Source: Zeimonas arvi (GTDB taxonomy: Bacteria > Pseudomonadota > Gammaproteobacteria > Burkholderiales > Burkholderiaceae_E). From it: 64,000 bases of DNA. A program made the position numbers and the translations under genes. Every line of letters starts with the position of its first letter. Positions within the stretch are counted from its first letter, which is position 1. Under the pieces are notes generated by a model that ran no database searches, had not been told where the DNA came from, and was given only the letters and a program-made list of their open reading frames with translations. This document shows positions 23,887 to 33,155 of this stretch, in pieces. The DNA lies in the NCBI RefSeq assembly GCF_008039575.1, contig NZ_VDUY01000006.1, positions 181,435 to 245,434 of the forward strand. Reading direction: 5' to 3'.

Positions 23887-26435
23887 CGGCCTCCGTTCGG
23901 CCGGCGTTGCCGGGGCATCAGCCGCAGGGCGTTGACCGCGACCAGCAGCGAGCTGGCCGACATCCCGATCGCCGCCACCGCCGGCGGCACCCAGCCGACC
24001 GCCGCCGCCGGGATGGCCAGCGCGTTGTAGACCATGGACCACCCGAGATTCTGCTTCACGATGCGCCGCGTGTCTTGCGCCAGCTCGTGCAGCCGGCACA
24101 GATCCGAGATGCGGCGGCCCAGCAGCACGACGCCCGCCGCGGTGCGGGCCAGCGAAGTCGCCTCGCCGACGGCCACCGAGACGTCGGCGGCCGCGAGCAC
24201 CGGCGCGTCGTTGATCCCGTCGCCGACCATCAGGACCGTGCGGCCCTCGCGCTGCAAGGCGCGCACGTAGTCGAGCTTGTCGTCGGGCCGCGCGCCGCCG
24301 CGATGCGCGGCGATGCCCAGCTGTCGCGCCACCGTGGCCACGGTGCCCGCCTCGTCGCCCGAGAGCAGATGCACGCGCAGGCCGCGGGCGGCCAACCGGG
24401 CGACCACCTCGGGGGTCTCGGGGCGCAGCGCGTCGCGCAGCCGCAGCTGTGCCACCGGGCCGGCCTCGTCGGCGAGCCAGATCACGGTGTCGCCGGGGTC
24501 GCCCGTACGGGCTGGATCGGCGGCGCGGGCTGGATCGGCGCTGTCTGCCGCCCCGCCCGGCAGGGACGCCTCCGGGGCGGGGCCGGCGAAGGATGCGTTG
24601 CCCAGCCGCCACAAGCGGTCGTCGACGCGCGCCTGCACGCCCAGCCCGGGCCAGGTGCGCGACTCGGTCGCGGCGGGCAATGGCGAGCCGGCGGCCGCGC
24701 GGCGGATCGCCTCGGCCACCGGGTGGGGCTGGCCGGTCTCGAGGGCGGCAGCGATCGCGAGCAGCCTCGTCTGGGTCGCGGCGGAGCCGGGCCGGTCGCC
24801 GGCGCCGGGCAGCACGTCCAGGCTGACCAGCTCGGGGCGCCCCGCGGTGAGCGTGCCGGTCTTGTCGAAGACCACGTCGGTGGTCTCGGCCGCGCGCAGC
24901 AGCAGGTCGCCGCTCGCCACCAGCATGCCCTGGCGCAGCGCCGCGCCGCTGGCCGCCGCCAGCGCTGCGGGCGTGGCCAGCGAGAGGGCGCAGGGGCAGG
25001 ACACCACCAGCACCGCGATCGCGATCTGGCCGGCGCGCCCTGGGTCGATCTGCAGCCAGGCGAGCCAGACGGCCGAGGCCAGCACCAGCAGCGCGACCAC
25101 GAAGATCCGGGCGACGCGGTCGGTCACGCCGACCAGGCGCGGGCGCTGCGCGGCCGCACGCTCGGCGAGCCGCTCGATCGTGGAGATCGTGCTGTCGCCG
25201 GCGGCGCGCAGCACCTGGAGCAGCACCGGGTGGCCGGTGTTGATCGAGCCGCCGGGTACGGCCTCGCCCCGCGCGACCGGCACCGGCCGCGACTCGCCGG
25301 TCAGCAGCGATTGGTCGATCGTGGTGGTCTCGTCGAGCAAGGTGGCGTCGACCGCGATCCGCTCGCCCGGGGCGACGCGGAAGCGATCGCCCGGGGCGAG
25401 CCGCGAGGCGGGCACCCGCTCGGCAGCGCCGGTGGCCGGATCGACGCGCTCGGCGGTGTCGGGCACCGAGGCCGACAGCGCGTCGAGCGTGCGCGCCGCG
25501 CGCCGGCGGGCCATCCACTCCAGGTAGCGGGCGCCGAGCAGCAGGAAGACGAACATCGTCACCGAGTCGTACCAGACCTCGCCGCGGCCGGTGACGGTGG
25601 CATGCACGCTGGCCGCGAAGGCGGCGATCAGCGCGATCGCCACCGGCACGTCCATGCCGGGGCTGCGCGCCTTCAGGTCGCGCCAGGCGCCGCGGAAGAA
25701 GGGCTGGGCCGAGTACAGGACGACCGGCAGCGTCAGCACCAGGCTGGCCCAGCGCATCAGCGAGTCCCACTGCGACTCGATGTCGCCGGGTTCGGCCAGG
25801 TAGACCGGCACCGCGTACATCATCACCTGCATCATCCCCAGGCCGGCGATGAAGAGGCGCCGGAACAGGTCGCGGCTGGTCTTGCGCAGCGCCTGTTCGC
25901 GTCGGGCCGGGTCGAAGGGGCGCAGCCGGTAGCCGATCCGGCCGGCGGCGGCGAGCAGCGAGGAGAGCGGTGTGTCGACTGCGCGGTAGCGGACGGTGGC
26001 GCGCTCGGTCGCCATGTTGACCGACACGCCTTCCACGCCGGGCTGGGCGCGCAGCTGCTGCTCGATCAGCCAGACGCAGGCGCCGCATCGGATGCCCTCG
26101 ACCAGCAGCGTGGCCTCGCAGCGCTCGCCCTCGCGCCGCACGAAGCGGTCCTGGACCTCGGGCTCGTCGTAGATCGCGAGATTCTCGTCGGCTGCCGCCG
26201 GCCCGCCGTCGCCCGCGCCGCCGGGGGCCAGCGTCAGCCCGGTCGGCGGTTGCCAGCCCGGCGCCGGCAGTTCGGTGCGGGTGCGGTAGTAGTCGTCGAG
26301 CCCCGCGGACACGATCGCGTCGGCGACCGCCTGGCAGCCGGCGCAGCACATCGCCTGCTCGGCGCCGGCGACCCGGCTCGACCAGCGGCCCGGCTCGAGC
26401 ACCGGCTGGCCGCAGTGAAAGCAGTTCAACGCCAC
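23883..26435 (-). CDS. ccoI: Copper-translocating P-type ATPase CcoI (FixI)
   Basis: About 850 residues. Supplies copper for cbb3 oxidase. An N-terminal cysteine-rich metal module (FHCGQPV and CCAGC) is followed by a heavy-metal-associated domain with GIRCGACVW, then the membrane CPC motif (SCPCALSLATP), the phosphorylation site DKTGT, and GDGINDAP. The nucleotide domain contains a short repetitive insert (ADPARAADPARTGDPGD) coded by a direct repeat near 24500-24545. Start is GTG 26435 or TTG 26429, the latter overlapping the upstream stop; neither has a strong ribosome binding site. Confidence 0.93.
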   Translation of the reverse strand: MALNCFHCGQPVLEPGRWSSRVAGAEQAMCCAGCQAVADAIVSAGLDDYYRTRTELPAPGWQPPTGLTLAPGGAGDGGPAAADENLAIYDEPEVQDRFVRREGERCEATLLVEGIRCGACVWLIEQQLRAQPGVEGVSVNMATERATVRYRAVDTPLSSLLAAAGRIGYRLRPFDPARREQALRKTSRDLFRRLFIAGLGMMQVMMYAVPVYLAEPGDIESQWDSLMRWASLVLTLPVVLYSAQPFFRGAWRDLKARSPGMDVPVAIALIAAFAASVHATVTGRGEVWYDSVTMFVFLLLGARYLEWMARRRAARTLDALSASVPDTAERVDPATGAAERVPASRLAPGDRFRVAPGERIAVDATLLDETTTIDQSLLTGESRPVPVARGEAVPGGSINTGHPVLLQVLRAAGDSTISTIERLAERAAAQRPRLVGVTDRVARIFVVALLVLASAVWLAWLQIDPGRAGQIAIAVLVVSCPCALSLATPAALAAASGAALRQGMLVASGDLLLRAAETTDVVFDKTGTLTAGRPELVSLDVLPGAGDRPGSAATQTRLLAIAAALETGQPHPVAEAIRRAAAGSPLPAATESRTWPGLGVQARVDDRLWRLGNASFAGPAPEASLPGGAADSADPARAADPARTGDPGDTVIWLADEAGPVAQLRLRDALRPETPEVVARLAARGLRVHLLSGDEAGTVATVARQLGIAAHRGGARPDDKLDYVRALQREGRTVLMVGDGINDAPVLAAADVSVAVGEATSLARTAAGVVLLGRRISDLCRLHELAQDTRRIVKQNLGWSMVYNALAIPAAAVGWVPPAVAAIGMSASSLLVAVNALRLMPRQRRPNGGR

Positions 26436-27193
26436 GGCTGGAGGCAAGCGTCGATGACGTCGTGAAGGTTCGCCACCGGGTCGATGCGCAGAAGGCCGGC
26501 CACGCCGAAGACGACGACCAGCAGGCCCGCGGCGAACCGCACCCAGGGCCGGTCGAGCCAGCCGGCGCCGCGCTGGACCAGCCAGCCCAGCGCGAGCAGG
26601 TTGGGCAGCGTGCCCAGCCCGAAGGCCAGCATCAGGCTCGCGCCGTCGAGCGCGCTGCCCGAGACCAGGGCCGCGACCAGCACGCCGTAGACCATGCCGC
26701 AGGGCACCCAGCCCCAGACCAGGCCCGCGCCGAGCGCGCCTCGAAAGCCCTGCGCGCGAAGCACTCGCGCGGCCAGCGGCGCGATCCGCTTCCAGGCGCC
26801 GGCGCCCAGCCGCTCGAGGGGGGCGAGCCGGCTCGCGCCGAGGGCCAGCGCGAGCCCGAGCACGATCATCACCAGGTTGGCGCCGATGAAGGCGTACTGC
26901 TGCACCGGCAGCATGTGCCGGCCCAGCCAGGCGGTGGATCCCACCGCGCCGGCAATCGCGCCGGCGACCGTGTAGCTGGCGATGCGGCCCAGGTTGTAGG
27001 CCAGCGGCTGCAGCCGCGACGGCGCGGCCGCGCTGGCGACGACCGGCTTGCCGGTCACCGCGTCCACCGCCTGGATCGGGATGATCCGGTGGCGGGCGCC
27101 GAGCACGGTCACGATGCCGCCGCACATGCTGGCGCAGTGCGCGCCGCCGAGCAGGCCGAGCAGGAAGGCAGAGAACAGCGAAAGGCCGATCAC
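26426..27193 (-). CDS. Sulfite exporter TauE/SafE-like membrane protein of the cbb3 cluster
   Basis: About 255 residues with six predicted membrane helices. The signature GLLGGAHCASMCGGIV near the N-terminus and VWGWVPCGMVYGVL in the middle place it in the UreH/TauE-like group commonly found beside ccoI and ccoS. There it is thought to help metal or thiol handling for oxidase maturation, but the substrate is unproven. The GTG start at 27193 is my choice because the hydrophobic core begins there; upstream sequence in frame is low in complexity. It overlaps ccoI. Confidence 0.75.
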   Translation of the reverse strand: MIGLSLFSAFLLGLLGGAHCASMCGGIVTVLGARHRIIPIQAVDAVTGKPVVASAAAPSRLQPLAYNLGRIASYTVAGAIAGAVGSTAWLGRHMLPVQQYAFIGANLVMIVLGLALALGASRLAPLERLGAGAWKRIAPLAARVLRAQGFRGALGAGLVWGWVPCGMVYGVLVAALVSGSALDGASLMLAFGLGTLPNLLALGWLVQRGAGWLDRPWVRFAAGLLVVVFGVAGLLRIDPVANLHDVIDACLQPWR

Positions 27194-27346
27194 GGCTGGC
27201 AGAACCTCGCGAGGGCCGGCGCTCGTGGCGGGACGGCACGGGGCGCGCCTGTCGCGGGCGCGCCTTCCATTAGACTGATGATGCGCGCCGGATCGCCGGC
27301 GCGCGGATCCCCGAATGATACGAGCGGGCAACTGCACGCCGCTTGA

Positions 27347-28465
27347 ATGATGTCAAGAACGCTTCGAATCGACGAAGACGGCGTCCTGCGCACGATCGAC
27401 CAGACCCTGCTCCCCTTCGAGCGGCGCGAGATCGCGCTGCGCAGCGTCGAGGACTGCCGGCGCGCGATCGTTTCCATGCAGGTCCGGGGCGCGCCGCTGA
27501 TCGGCGCGGTGGGCGCCTGGGGCCTCGCGCTCGCGTTGCGCGACGATCCCTCCGACGCCGCGCTGCACGAGGCCTGGCGCTGGCTGCTGGGCGCTCGTCC
27601 CACCGCGGTGAACCTGCGCTGGGCGCTCGACCGGGCGATGCGCCGGGTCGCCCCGCTGCCGCCCGCACAGCGCGCGCAGGCCGCTCGCGGCGAAGCCATG
27701 GCGATCTGCGACGACGACGCCGACTGCAACCGGCGGATCGGCGAGCACGGCGCCGCGCTGCTCGAAGCCCTGCGCGAGCGCCTGGCGCCGAACCGCAGGG
27801 CGGGTGCGCCGCTGAACCTGCTCACCCACTGCAACGCCGGCCGGATCGCCACGCTGGACCACGGCACCGCGCTGGCGCCGATCTACCTGCTGCACCAGCG
27901 CGACGTGCCGGTCCACGTCTGGGTCGACGAGACCCGGCCGCGCAACCAGGGCGCGTCGCTGACCGCCTGGGAGCTGGCCGAGCGCGGCGTGCCGCACACG
28001 GTGATCGTCGACAACGCCGGCGGCCTGCTGATGCGCCAGGGCCGGGTCGACGCGGCGATCGTCGGCTGCGACCGGGTCGCGGCCAACGGCGACGTTGCCA
28101 ACAAGATCGGCACTTACCTGAAGGCGCTGGCCGCACGCGACTGCGGGCTGCCCTTCTGGGTGGCCTGCCCGGTCTCCACGATCGACCCGCAGGCGGTCGA
28201 CGGCGACGCCGTCCCGATCGAGGAGCGCGACGCCCGCGAGGTCACTCACGCGACCGGCCGCCTGGCCGACGGCACGATCGCCGCGGTGCAGGTGGTGCCC
28301 GATGGCAGCCCGGTGGCCAATCCCGGCTTCGACGTGACCCCCGCGCGGCTGGTCGGCGGCCTGGTCACCGAGCACGGCGTCTTCGAGGCCTCGGCCGAGG
28401 GCGTGGCGCGCGCGCTGGCCGCGGGGCTGGCAGGGACTGCGCGGACCGCAGGGATTGCACGGTGA
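27347..28465 (+). CDS. mtnA: S-methyl-5-thioribose-1-phosphate isomerase
   Basis: A 372-residue aldose-ketose isomerase of the eIF2B-like family, acting on methylthioribose-1-phosphate and also 5-deoxyribose-1-phosphate. The family residues are present: RGAPLIGAVGAWGLAL near the start, Cys162 in LLTHCNAG and Asp242 in GCDRVAANGDVANKIGTY. ATGATG gives two adjacent starts. A GCGCGCCG/CGGCGCGC hairpin lies in the divergent region upstream (27283-27304). The stop overlaps the aldolase start (GTGA), so the two are probably translated as a pair. Confidence 0.95.
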   Translation: MMSRTLRIDEDGVLRTIDQTLLPFERREIALRSVEDCRRAIVSMQVRGAPLIGAVGAWGLALALRDDPSDAALHEAWRWLLGARPTAVNLRWALDRAMRRVAPLPPAQRAQAARGEAMAICDDDADCNRRIGEHGAALLEALRERLAPNRRAGAPLNLLTHCNAGRIATLDHGTALAPIYLLHQRDVPVHVWVDETRPRNQGASLTAWELAERGVPHTVIVDNAGGLLMRQGRVDAAIVGCDRVAANGDVANKIGTYLKALAARDCGLPFWVACPVSTIDPQAVDGDAVPIEERDAREVTHATGRLADGTIAAVQVVPDGSPVANPGFDVTPARLVGGLVTEHGVFEASAEGVARALAAGLAGTARTAGIAR

Positions 28466-29211
28466 GCGGCGAATCCCGGGCCCGCCTCGATCCGGCGTTC
28501 GACACCGAGGACGCCGCCCGCCAGGCCGTCGTCGACACCTGCCTGAAGATGGGCGCGCTGGGCCTGAACGCCGGCCGCGCCGGCAACGTGTCGCTGCGCT
28601 GGCATCGCGGCGGCCCGCTCGGCGCCGGCATGCTGGTCACGCCGGCCGCCACGCCCTACGAGTCGATGAGTGCCGACGACATCGTCTGGCTGCCGCTGGC
28701 CACCGCTGAAGGGGGCGCTGTCCCATCGGGCCATCCCGCGAAGCGTCCGTCCTCCGAGTGGCGGATGCACCGCGACGTCTACCAGGCCAGGCCCGAGGCC
28801 GGCGCCGTCGTCCACGTGCATTCGCCCGCCGCCACCGCGCTCGCCTGCCTGCCGCGCGTGCAGCGCGAAGGCATCCCCGCCTTCCACTACATGGTCGCAG
28901 TGGCCGGCGGCGCCGACATCCGCTGCGCTCCCTACCGCACCTTCGGCAGCCCCGAGCTCTCGCACGCCGCCGCCGAGGCCCTGCGCGACCGCCGGGCCTG
29001 CCTGCTCGCCAACCACGGCACCATCGCCATCGGCGCCACGCTCGCCGCCGCGCTGGAACTGTCGAACGAAGTCGAGTCGCTCGCCCGCATGTACGCGCTG
29101 GCGCTGCAACTGGGCGAGCCCGTCATCCTCCCCGCCGACGAGATGGCCCGCGTGCAGGCGCTGTTCGCGTCCTACAGGCCGGCGCCGGACCAAGGTCCAG
29201 CCACCGGCTGA
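28462..29211 (+). CDS. Class II aldolase/adducin family protein (Ald2/FucA-like)
   Basis: A 249-residue zinc-dependent aldolase. Zinc-ligand histidines are in VVHVHSPAATALA and LLANHGTIAIG, and GIPAFHYMVAVAGG and APYRTFGSPELS are typical of the fuculose-phosphate-aldolase-like branch rather than MtnB dehydratase. The GTG start overlaps the mtnA stop. With mtnA as direct partner and no mtnB, mtnC or mtnD in the window, the DHAP shunt (cleavage of 5-methylthioribulose- or 5-deoxyribulose-1-phosphate to DHAP and an aldehyde) is the likeliest role. This is inference. It is followed by a structured repeat. Confidence 0.82.
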   Translation: MSGESRARLDPAFDTEDAARQAVVDTCLKMGALGLNAGRAGNVSLRWHRGGPLGAGMLVTPAATPYESMSADDIVWLPLATAEGGAVPSGHPAKRPSSEWRMHRDVYQARPEAGAVVHVHSPAATALACLPRVQREGIPAFHYMVAVAGGADIRCAPYRTFGSPELSHAAAEALRDRRACLLANHGTIAIGATLAAALELSNEVESLARMYALALQLGEPVILPADEMARVQALFASYRPAPDQGPATG

Positions 29212-29239
29212 GCGAGGCGCAGGGTTGCTGGGCGCTGGC

Positions 29240-29533
29240 GCGCCGGAAATGGCCGGGGATCAGTCCACCGACCCCCGGGCCGTGCGCGGGGCAGGCCTTC
29301 GCGCCGGACCGTGGCTGCGCCCCTCGCCTGCGGCGAGGGGTTCCGGCGTCTTCCTCGTCACCGGCGGCTCGGGCGCAACTCGCGGGCCCGCAGGGCCCGC
29401 TCGGACAGCGCCCTCGCTGATCGCCGGTTCCTTCGGAAGCACGCCGCGCGCCACGAGGTCCGGCGCGAAGGCCTGCCCCGCGCACGGCCCGGGCGCAGCG
29501 AGACGAACCCCGGCCAGTTCGTCGAACCGGCGC
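29240..29533. repeat. Structured intergenic element, copy 3 (nested inverted repeat)
   Basis: Outer arms are GCGCCGG/CCGGCGC (29240-29246, 29527-29533) and TGGCCGGGG/CCCCGGCCA (29250-29258, 29508-29516). A perfect 37-bp inner stem pairs 29274-29310 with 29457-29493. The apex has S0 GTGG/CCAC (29311-29314, 29451-29454) and hairpin A CCCCTCGCC-TGC-GGCGAGGGG (29320-29340). The arm has S1 GGCGT/ACGCC (29345-29349, 29441-29445), S2 CTTCC/GGAAG (29350-29354, 29435-29439) and S3 ACCGGCG/CGCCGGT (29360-29366, 29422-29428). Further hairpins lie within 29371-29413. It lies between convergent genes and ends one base before the DUF502 stop codon. Confidence 0.85.
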
Positions 29534-30175
29534 TCAGCGTCTCTTCGCCTCTCCGAGGTGCTGCGCCGACGTGATCCCCATCGACACGTAGATGCTCGTC
29601 AGCCCCTCCACCCCCACCTCTGCCGGCATCACCCAGCCGCTCGGCACGTAGATCAGCCCGCCGCCCACCGGCACCGGCGAGGTCGGCACCAGCACGGCCA
29701 GATAGTCGATCTCGCCGATCCGCACCGGCTCGGGCGTCGACAGCAGACCCAGCACCGCCGCCCCGCCCACGCCGCCGAAGTGCAGCCAGACCGGCCGCAT
29801 CGAGCGGGTAGCCGGCTCCTCGCGCTGGGCGAGCAGGTCCACGAACTTCTTGACCGTGTCGTAGACGCTGCGAACGACCGGGATGCGGCGCATCACGCTG
29901 TCCACGGCCCAGGTCATCACCCCGCGCAGCCGGGTGCGGACCAGCATGCCGAGCAGGAAGATCGCCACCAGCACGATCAGCACGCCGATCGCGTAGGCGG
30001 CGACTTCGGAGCCGCCCACGCCGAGTCCGATCGAGCTCAGCGTGCGGCCCACCAGGCTGTACGGGCCCAGGTACTCGGCCGCCAGCCGGGCGGCCCAGAC
30101 GAAGATCGCGATCGTCGCGGCAAGCGGCAGGGCGGCCAGCGCCCCGGTGACGAAGATGTTGAACAGTCGGCGCAT
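29534..30175 (-). CDS. DUF502 family membrane protein
   Basis: A 213-residue protein with two N-terminal membrane helices (about residues 8-30 and 58-80) and a cytoplasmic domain with RRIPVVRSVYDTVKKFVDLL, PTSPVPVGGGLIYVPSGW and the C-terminal region typical of DUF502. Function unknown; the family occurs widely and often beside aspS. A second member lies at 35576-36193. It follows uvrA after five bases on the same strand. Its 3' end abuts copy 3 of the structured element. Confidence 0.88.
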   Translation of the reverse strand: MRRLFNIFVTGALAALPLAATIAIFVWAARLAAEYLGPYSLVGRTLSSIGLGVGGSEVAAYAIGVLIVLVAIFLLGMLVRTRLRGVMTWAVDSVMRRIPVVRSVYDTVKKFVDLLAQREEPATRSMRPVWLHFGGVGGAAVLGLLSTPEPVRIGEIDYLAVLVPTSPVPVGGGLIYVPSGWVMPAEVGVEGLTSIYVSMGITSAQHLGEAKRR

Positions 30176-30180
30176 CGACC

Positions 30181-33066
30181 TCAGCCCCCGGCTGCGCGCA
30201 GTTTCGCACGCCGCGGGGGCCGCCGCAGCACGCGCGCCAGGTACTTGCCGGTGTGGCTGGCCGGGCAGTCCGCCACCGTCTCCGGCGTGCCCTCGACGAC
30301 CACGGTGCCGCCGCCGTCGCCGCCTTCGGGCCCCATGTCGACGATCCAGTCGGCGGTCTTGATCACGTCGAGGTTGTGCTCGATCACGATCACCGTGTTG
30401 CCGTGGTCGCGCAGCTGGTGGATGACGCGCAGCAGCAGCTCGATGTCGTGGAAGTGCAGGCCGGTGGTCGGCTCGTCGAGGATGTACAGCGTGCGGCCGG
30501 TGTCGCGCTTGGACAGCTCCTCGGCGAGCTTGACCCGCTGGGCCTCGCCGCCCGACAGCGTGGTCGCCGCCTGGCCGAGGCGCACGTAGCCCAGGCCCAC
30601 GTCGAGCAGCGTTTGCAGCTTGCGCCGCACGTTGGGCACCGCGTCGAAGAAGGCGGCCGCCTGCTCGATCGTCATGTCGAGCACCTCGGCGATGTTGCGG
30701 CCCTTGTAGAGCACCTCGAGCGTCTCGCGGTTGTAGCGCTTGCCGTGACAGGTGTCGCAGGGCACGTAGACGTCGGGCAGGAAGTGCATCTCCACCTTGA
30801 TCACGCCGTCGCCCTCGCAGGCCTCGCAGCGGCCGCCCTTCACGTTGAACGAGAAGCGCCCGGGTCCGTAGCCGCGCTCCCGCGAGGTCGGCGTTCCGGC
30901 GAACAGCTCGCGGATCGGCGTGAAGAGCCCGGTGTAGGTGGCCGGGTTCGAGCGCGGCGTGCGCCCGATCGGGCTCTGGTCGACGTTGATCACCTTGTCG
31001 ATGTGCTCGAAGCCGTCGATGACCTCGTGCGGCGCGGGCTCGGCCTGCGATCGGTAGATCTGGCGCGCTGCCGCCGCGTACAGCGTGTCGTTGACCAGGG
31101 TGGACTTGCCCGAGCCCGACACGCCGGTCACGCAGATCAGCAGACCGACCGGGAAGGCCGCCGTGACGCCCTTCAGGTTGTTGCCGGTGGCGCCGCGAAC
31201 GACGATGGTCTGGCCGTCCGGCGCCTTGCGCTCGGCGGGCAACTCGATGCGCCGCTTGCCCGACAGGTACTGGCCGGTGAGCGACTCGGGGTTCGCGGCG
31301 ATCTCGTCCGGGCGTCCCTGGGCGACCACCCGCCCGCCGTGCTCGCCGGCGCCCGGGCCCATGTCGACGACGTGGTCGGCGGCCATGATCGCGTCCTCGT
31401 CGTGCTCGACCACCAGCACCGAGTTGCCGAGGTCGCGCAGGTGCTTCAGGGTGTCGATCAGCCGGTCGTTGTCGCGCTGGTGCAGCCCGATCGACGGTTC
31501 GTCGAGCACGTACATCACGCCGGTCAGGCCGGAGCCGATCTGAGAAGCCAGCCGGATGCGCTGCGACTCGCCGCCCGACAGCGTCTCGGCCGGCCGGTCC
31601 AGCGACAGGTAGTCCAGCCCCACGTTGTTCAGGAAGGTCAGGCGGTTGACGATCTCGCGCACGATCCGCTCGCCGATCGTCTGGCGTGCGCCGGGCAGCG
31701 CGAGCTTCGAGAACCAGTCGAGCGACTCCCGCAGCGTGAGGCCCGACAGCTGCCAGATCGGCTTGTCCGCGCCGCGCGGGCCCACCCGCACGTGGCGCGC
31801 GTCGAGCCTCAGCCGCGTGCCCTCGCAGGTCGGGCAGGTGCGGGTGTTCAGGTAGCGCGAGAGTTCCTCGCGCACCTGCACCGAGTCGGTCTCGCGCAGG
31901 CGGCGCTGCAGGTTGGGCAGCACGCCCTCGAAGGCATGCTGGCGGACCGTGACCCGCCCGCCCTCGGTGGTGTAGGTGAAGGCGATCTGCTCGCTGCCCG
32001 AGCCGTGCAGCACCACGTGCCGCACCCGGTCGGGCAGCTCCTCGAAGGGCGCGTCGATGTCGAAGTCGTAGTGGGCGGCCAGGTTCCGCAGCAGCTGGAA
32101 GTAGAACTGGTTGCGCCGGTCCCAGCCCTTGATCGCGCCCGAGGCCAGGCTCAGGTTGGGGAACTGGACCACCCGCTTCGGGTCCATGAAGGAGATCGTG
32201 CCCAGCCCGTTGCACTCGGGGCAGGCGCCGGCCGGGTTGTTGAACGAGAACAGCCTCGGCTCCAGGTCGGGCAGCGAGTGGTTGCACACCGGGCAGGCGT
32301 AGCGGCTCGAGAACGGCTGCTCGGCGCCGCTGTCCATGTCGACGACGAGCGCGCGGCCGTCGGCCAGGCGCAGCGCGGTCTCGAAGGACTCGACGACCCG
32401 CTGCTGCAGGTTCGGGCCGACCTTGATCCGGTCGACCACCACGTCCACCGAGTGCTTGTGGTTGCGGGCCAGCCTGGGGCCCTGGCCGTCGAGTTCGACC
32501 ACCTCGGGCGCCTCGCCCTCGGCCCGGATCCGGACCCGCACGAAGCCCTGTGCCTGCAGGTCGGCGAACAGCTCGGCGTGCTCGCCCTTGCGGCCCGACA
32601 GCACCGGCGCGAGGATCATCAGTCGGCTGCCCTCGGGCATGGCCAGCACCGTGTCGACCATCTGCGACACGGTCTGCGCCTCGAGCGGGTGCTCGGGGTG
32701 CGAGGGGCAGTAGGGCGTGCCCACCCGCGCGAACAGCAGGCGCAGGTAGTCGTGGATCTCGGTGACCGTGCCCACGGTGGAGCGCGGATTGTGGCTGGTG
32801 GCCTTCTGCTCGATCGAGATCGCCGGCGACAGGCCTTCGATCAGGTCGACGTCGGGCTTCTCCATCAACTGCAGGAACTGCCTGGCGTAGGCCGACAGCG
32901 ACTCCACGTAGCGTCGCTGGCCCTCGGCGTAGAGGGTGTCGAAGGCGAGCGAGGACTTCCCCGAGCCCGACAGGCCGGTGAGCACGACGAGCTGCTCGCG
33001 CGGCAGGTCGAGGCTGATGTTCTTCAGGTTGTGCGTGCGTGCGCCGCGGATGCGTATCGAGTCCAT
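30181..33066 (-). CDS. uvrA: Excinuclease ABC subunit A
   Basis: The 961-residue damage-recognition ATPase of nucleotide excision repair. It has two ABC halves, with Walker A motifs [14 protein letters not shown] (near residue 31) and [14 protein letters not shown] (near residue 650). ABC signatures are [12 protein letters not shown] and [12 protein letters not shown]. The two zinc modules are visible ([10 protein letters not shown] with CPECNGLG, and CEACEGDG with [10 protein letters not shown]). Length is slightly above the common 940, with a basic C-terminal tail. It is divergent from the MFS gene. I see no LexA-type box upstream. Confidence 0.98.
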   Translation of the reverse strand: MDSIRIRGARTHNLKNISLDLPREQLVVLTGLSGSGKSSLAFDTLYAEGQRRYVESLSAYARQFLQLMEKPDVDLIEGLSPAISIEQKATSHNPRSTVGTVTEIHDYLRLLFARVGTPYCPSHPEHPLEAQTVSQMVDTVLAMPEGSRLMILAPVLSGRKGEHAELFADLQAQGFVRVRIRAEGEAPEVVELDGQGPRLARNHKHSVDVVVDRIKVGPNLQQRVVESFETALRLADGRALVVDMDSGAEQPFSSRYACPVCNHSLPDLEPRLFSFNNPAGACPECNGLGTISFMDPKRVVQFPNLSLASGAIKGWDRRNQFYFQLLRNLAAHYDFDIDAPFEELPDRVRHVVLHGSGSEQIAFTYTTEGGRVTVRQHAFEGVLPNLQRRLRETDSVQVREELSRYLNTRTCPTCEGTRLRLDARHVRVGPRGADKPIWQLSGLTLRESLDWFSKLALPGARQTIGERIVREIVNRLTFLNNVGLDYLSLDRPAETLSGGESQRIRLASQIGSGLTGVMYVLDEPSIGLHQRDNDRLIDTLKHLRDLGNSVLVVEHDEDAIMAADHVVDMGPGAGEHGGRVVAQGRPDEIAANPESLTGQYLSGKRRIELPAERKAPDGQTIVVRGATGNNLKGVTAAFPVGLLICVTGVSGSGKSTLVNDTLYAAAARQIYRSQAEPAPHEVIDGFEHIDKVINVDQSPIGRTPRSNPATYTGLFTPIRELFAGTPTSRERGYGPGRFSFNVKGGRCEACEGDGVIKVEMHFLPDVYVPCDTCHGKRYNRETLEVLYKGRNIAEVLDMTIEQAAAFFDAVPNVRRKLQTLLDVGLGYVRLGQAATTLSGGEAQRVKLAEELSKRDTGRTLYILDEPTTGLHFHDIELLLRVIHQLRDHGNTVIVIEHNLDVIKTADWIVDMGPEGGDGGGTVVVEGTPETVADCPASHTGKYLARVLRRPPRRAKLRAAGG

Positions 33067-33152
33067 CTTCCTGGGCGTGAGCGCGGGGCGGTGGCGACCG
33101 CCGCAGGCCGCGAAAGACCAATCGGCTAATATAACCGGTTGCCGAATTCGCC
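33067..33152. promoter_or_regulatory. Divergent uvrA / MFS promoter region
   Basis: This 86-base gap is the only AT-rich spot nearby. It contains TATAAC on plus (33130-33135) and TATATT on minus (33128-33133), so overlapping divergent -10 boxes are plausible for both genes. The remainder is GC-rich without clear -35 hexamers. No CTGT-N8-ACAG SOS box is present. Confidence 0.4.
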
Positions 33153-33155
33153 GTG

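Noticed and set aside
29311..29574. Open frames inside the structured element between the aldolase and DUF502 genes
   Set aside because: The block is dominated by inverted repeats whose pairing explains its sequence; the translated products are low in complexity.
33067..33152. LexA/SOS box before uvrA
   Set aside because: No CTG-N10-CAG palindrome is present in the gap, so SOS control by the usual box is not supported.
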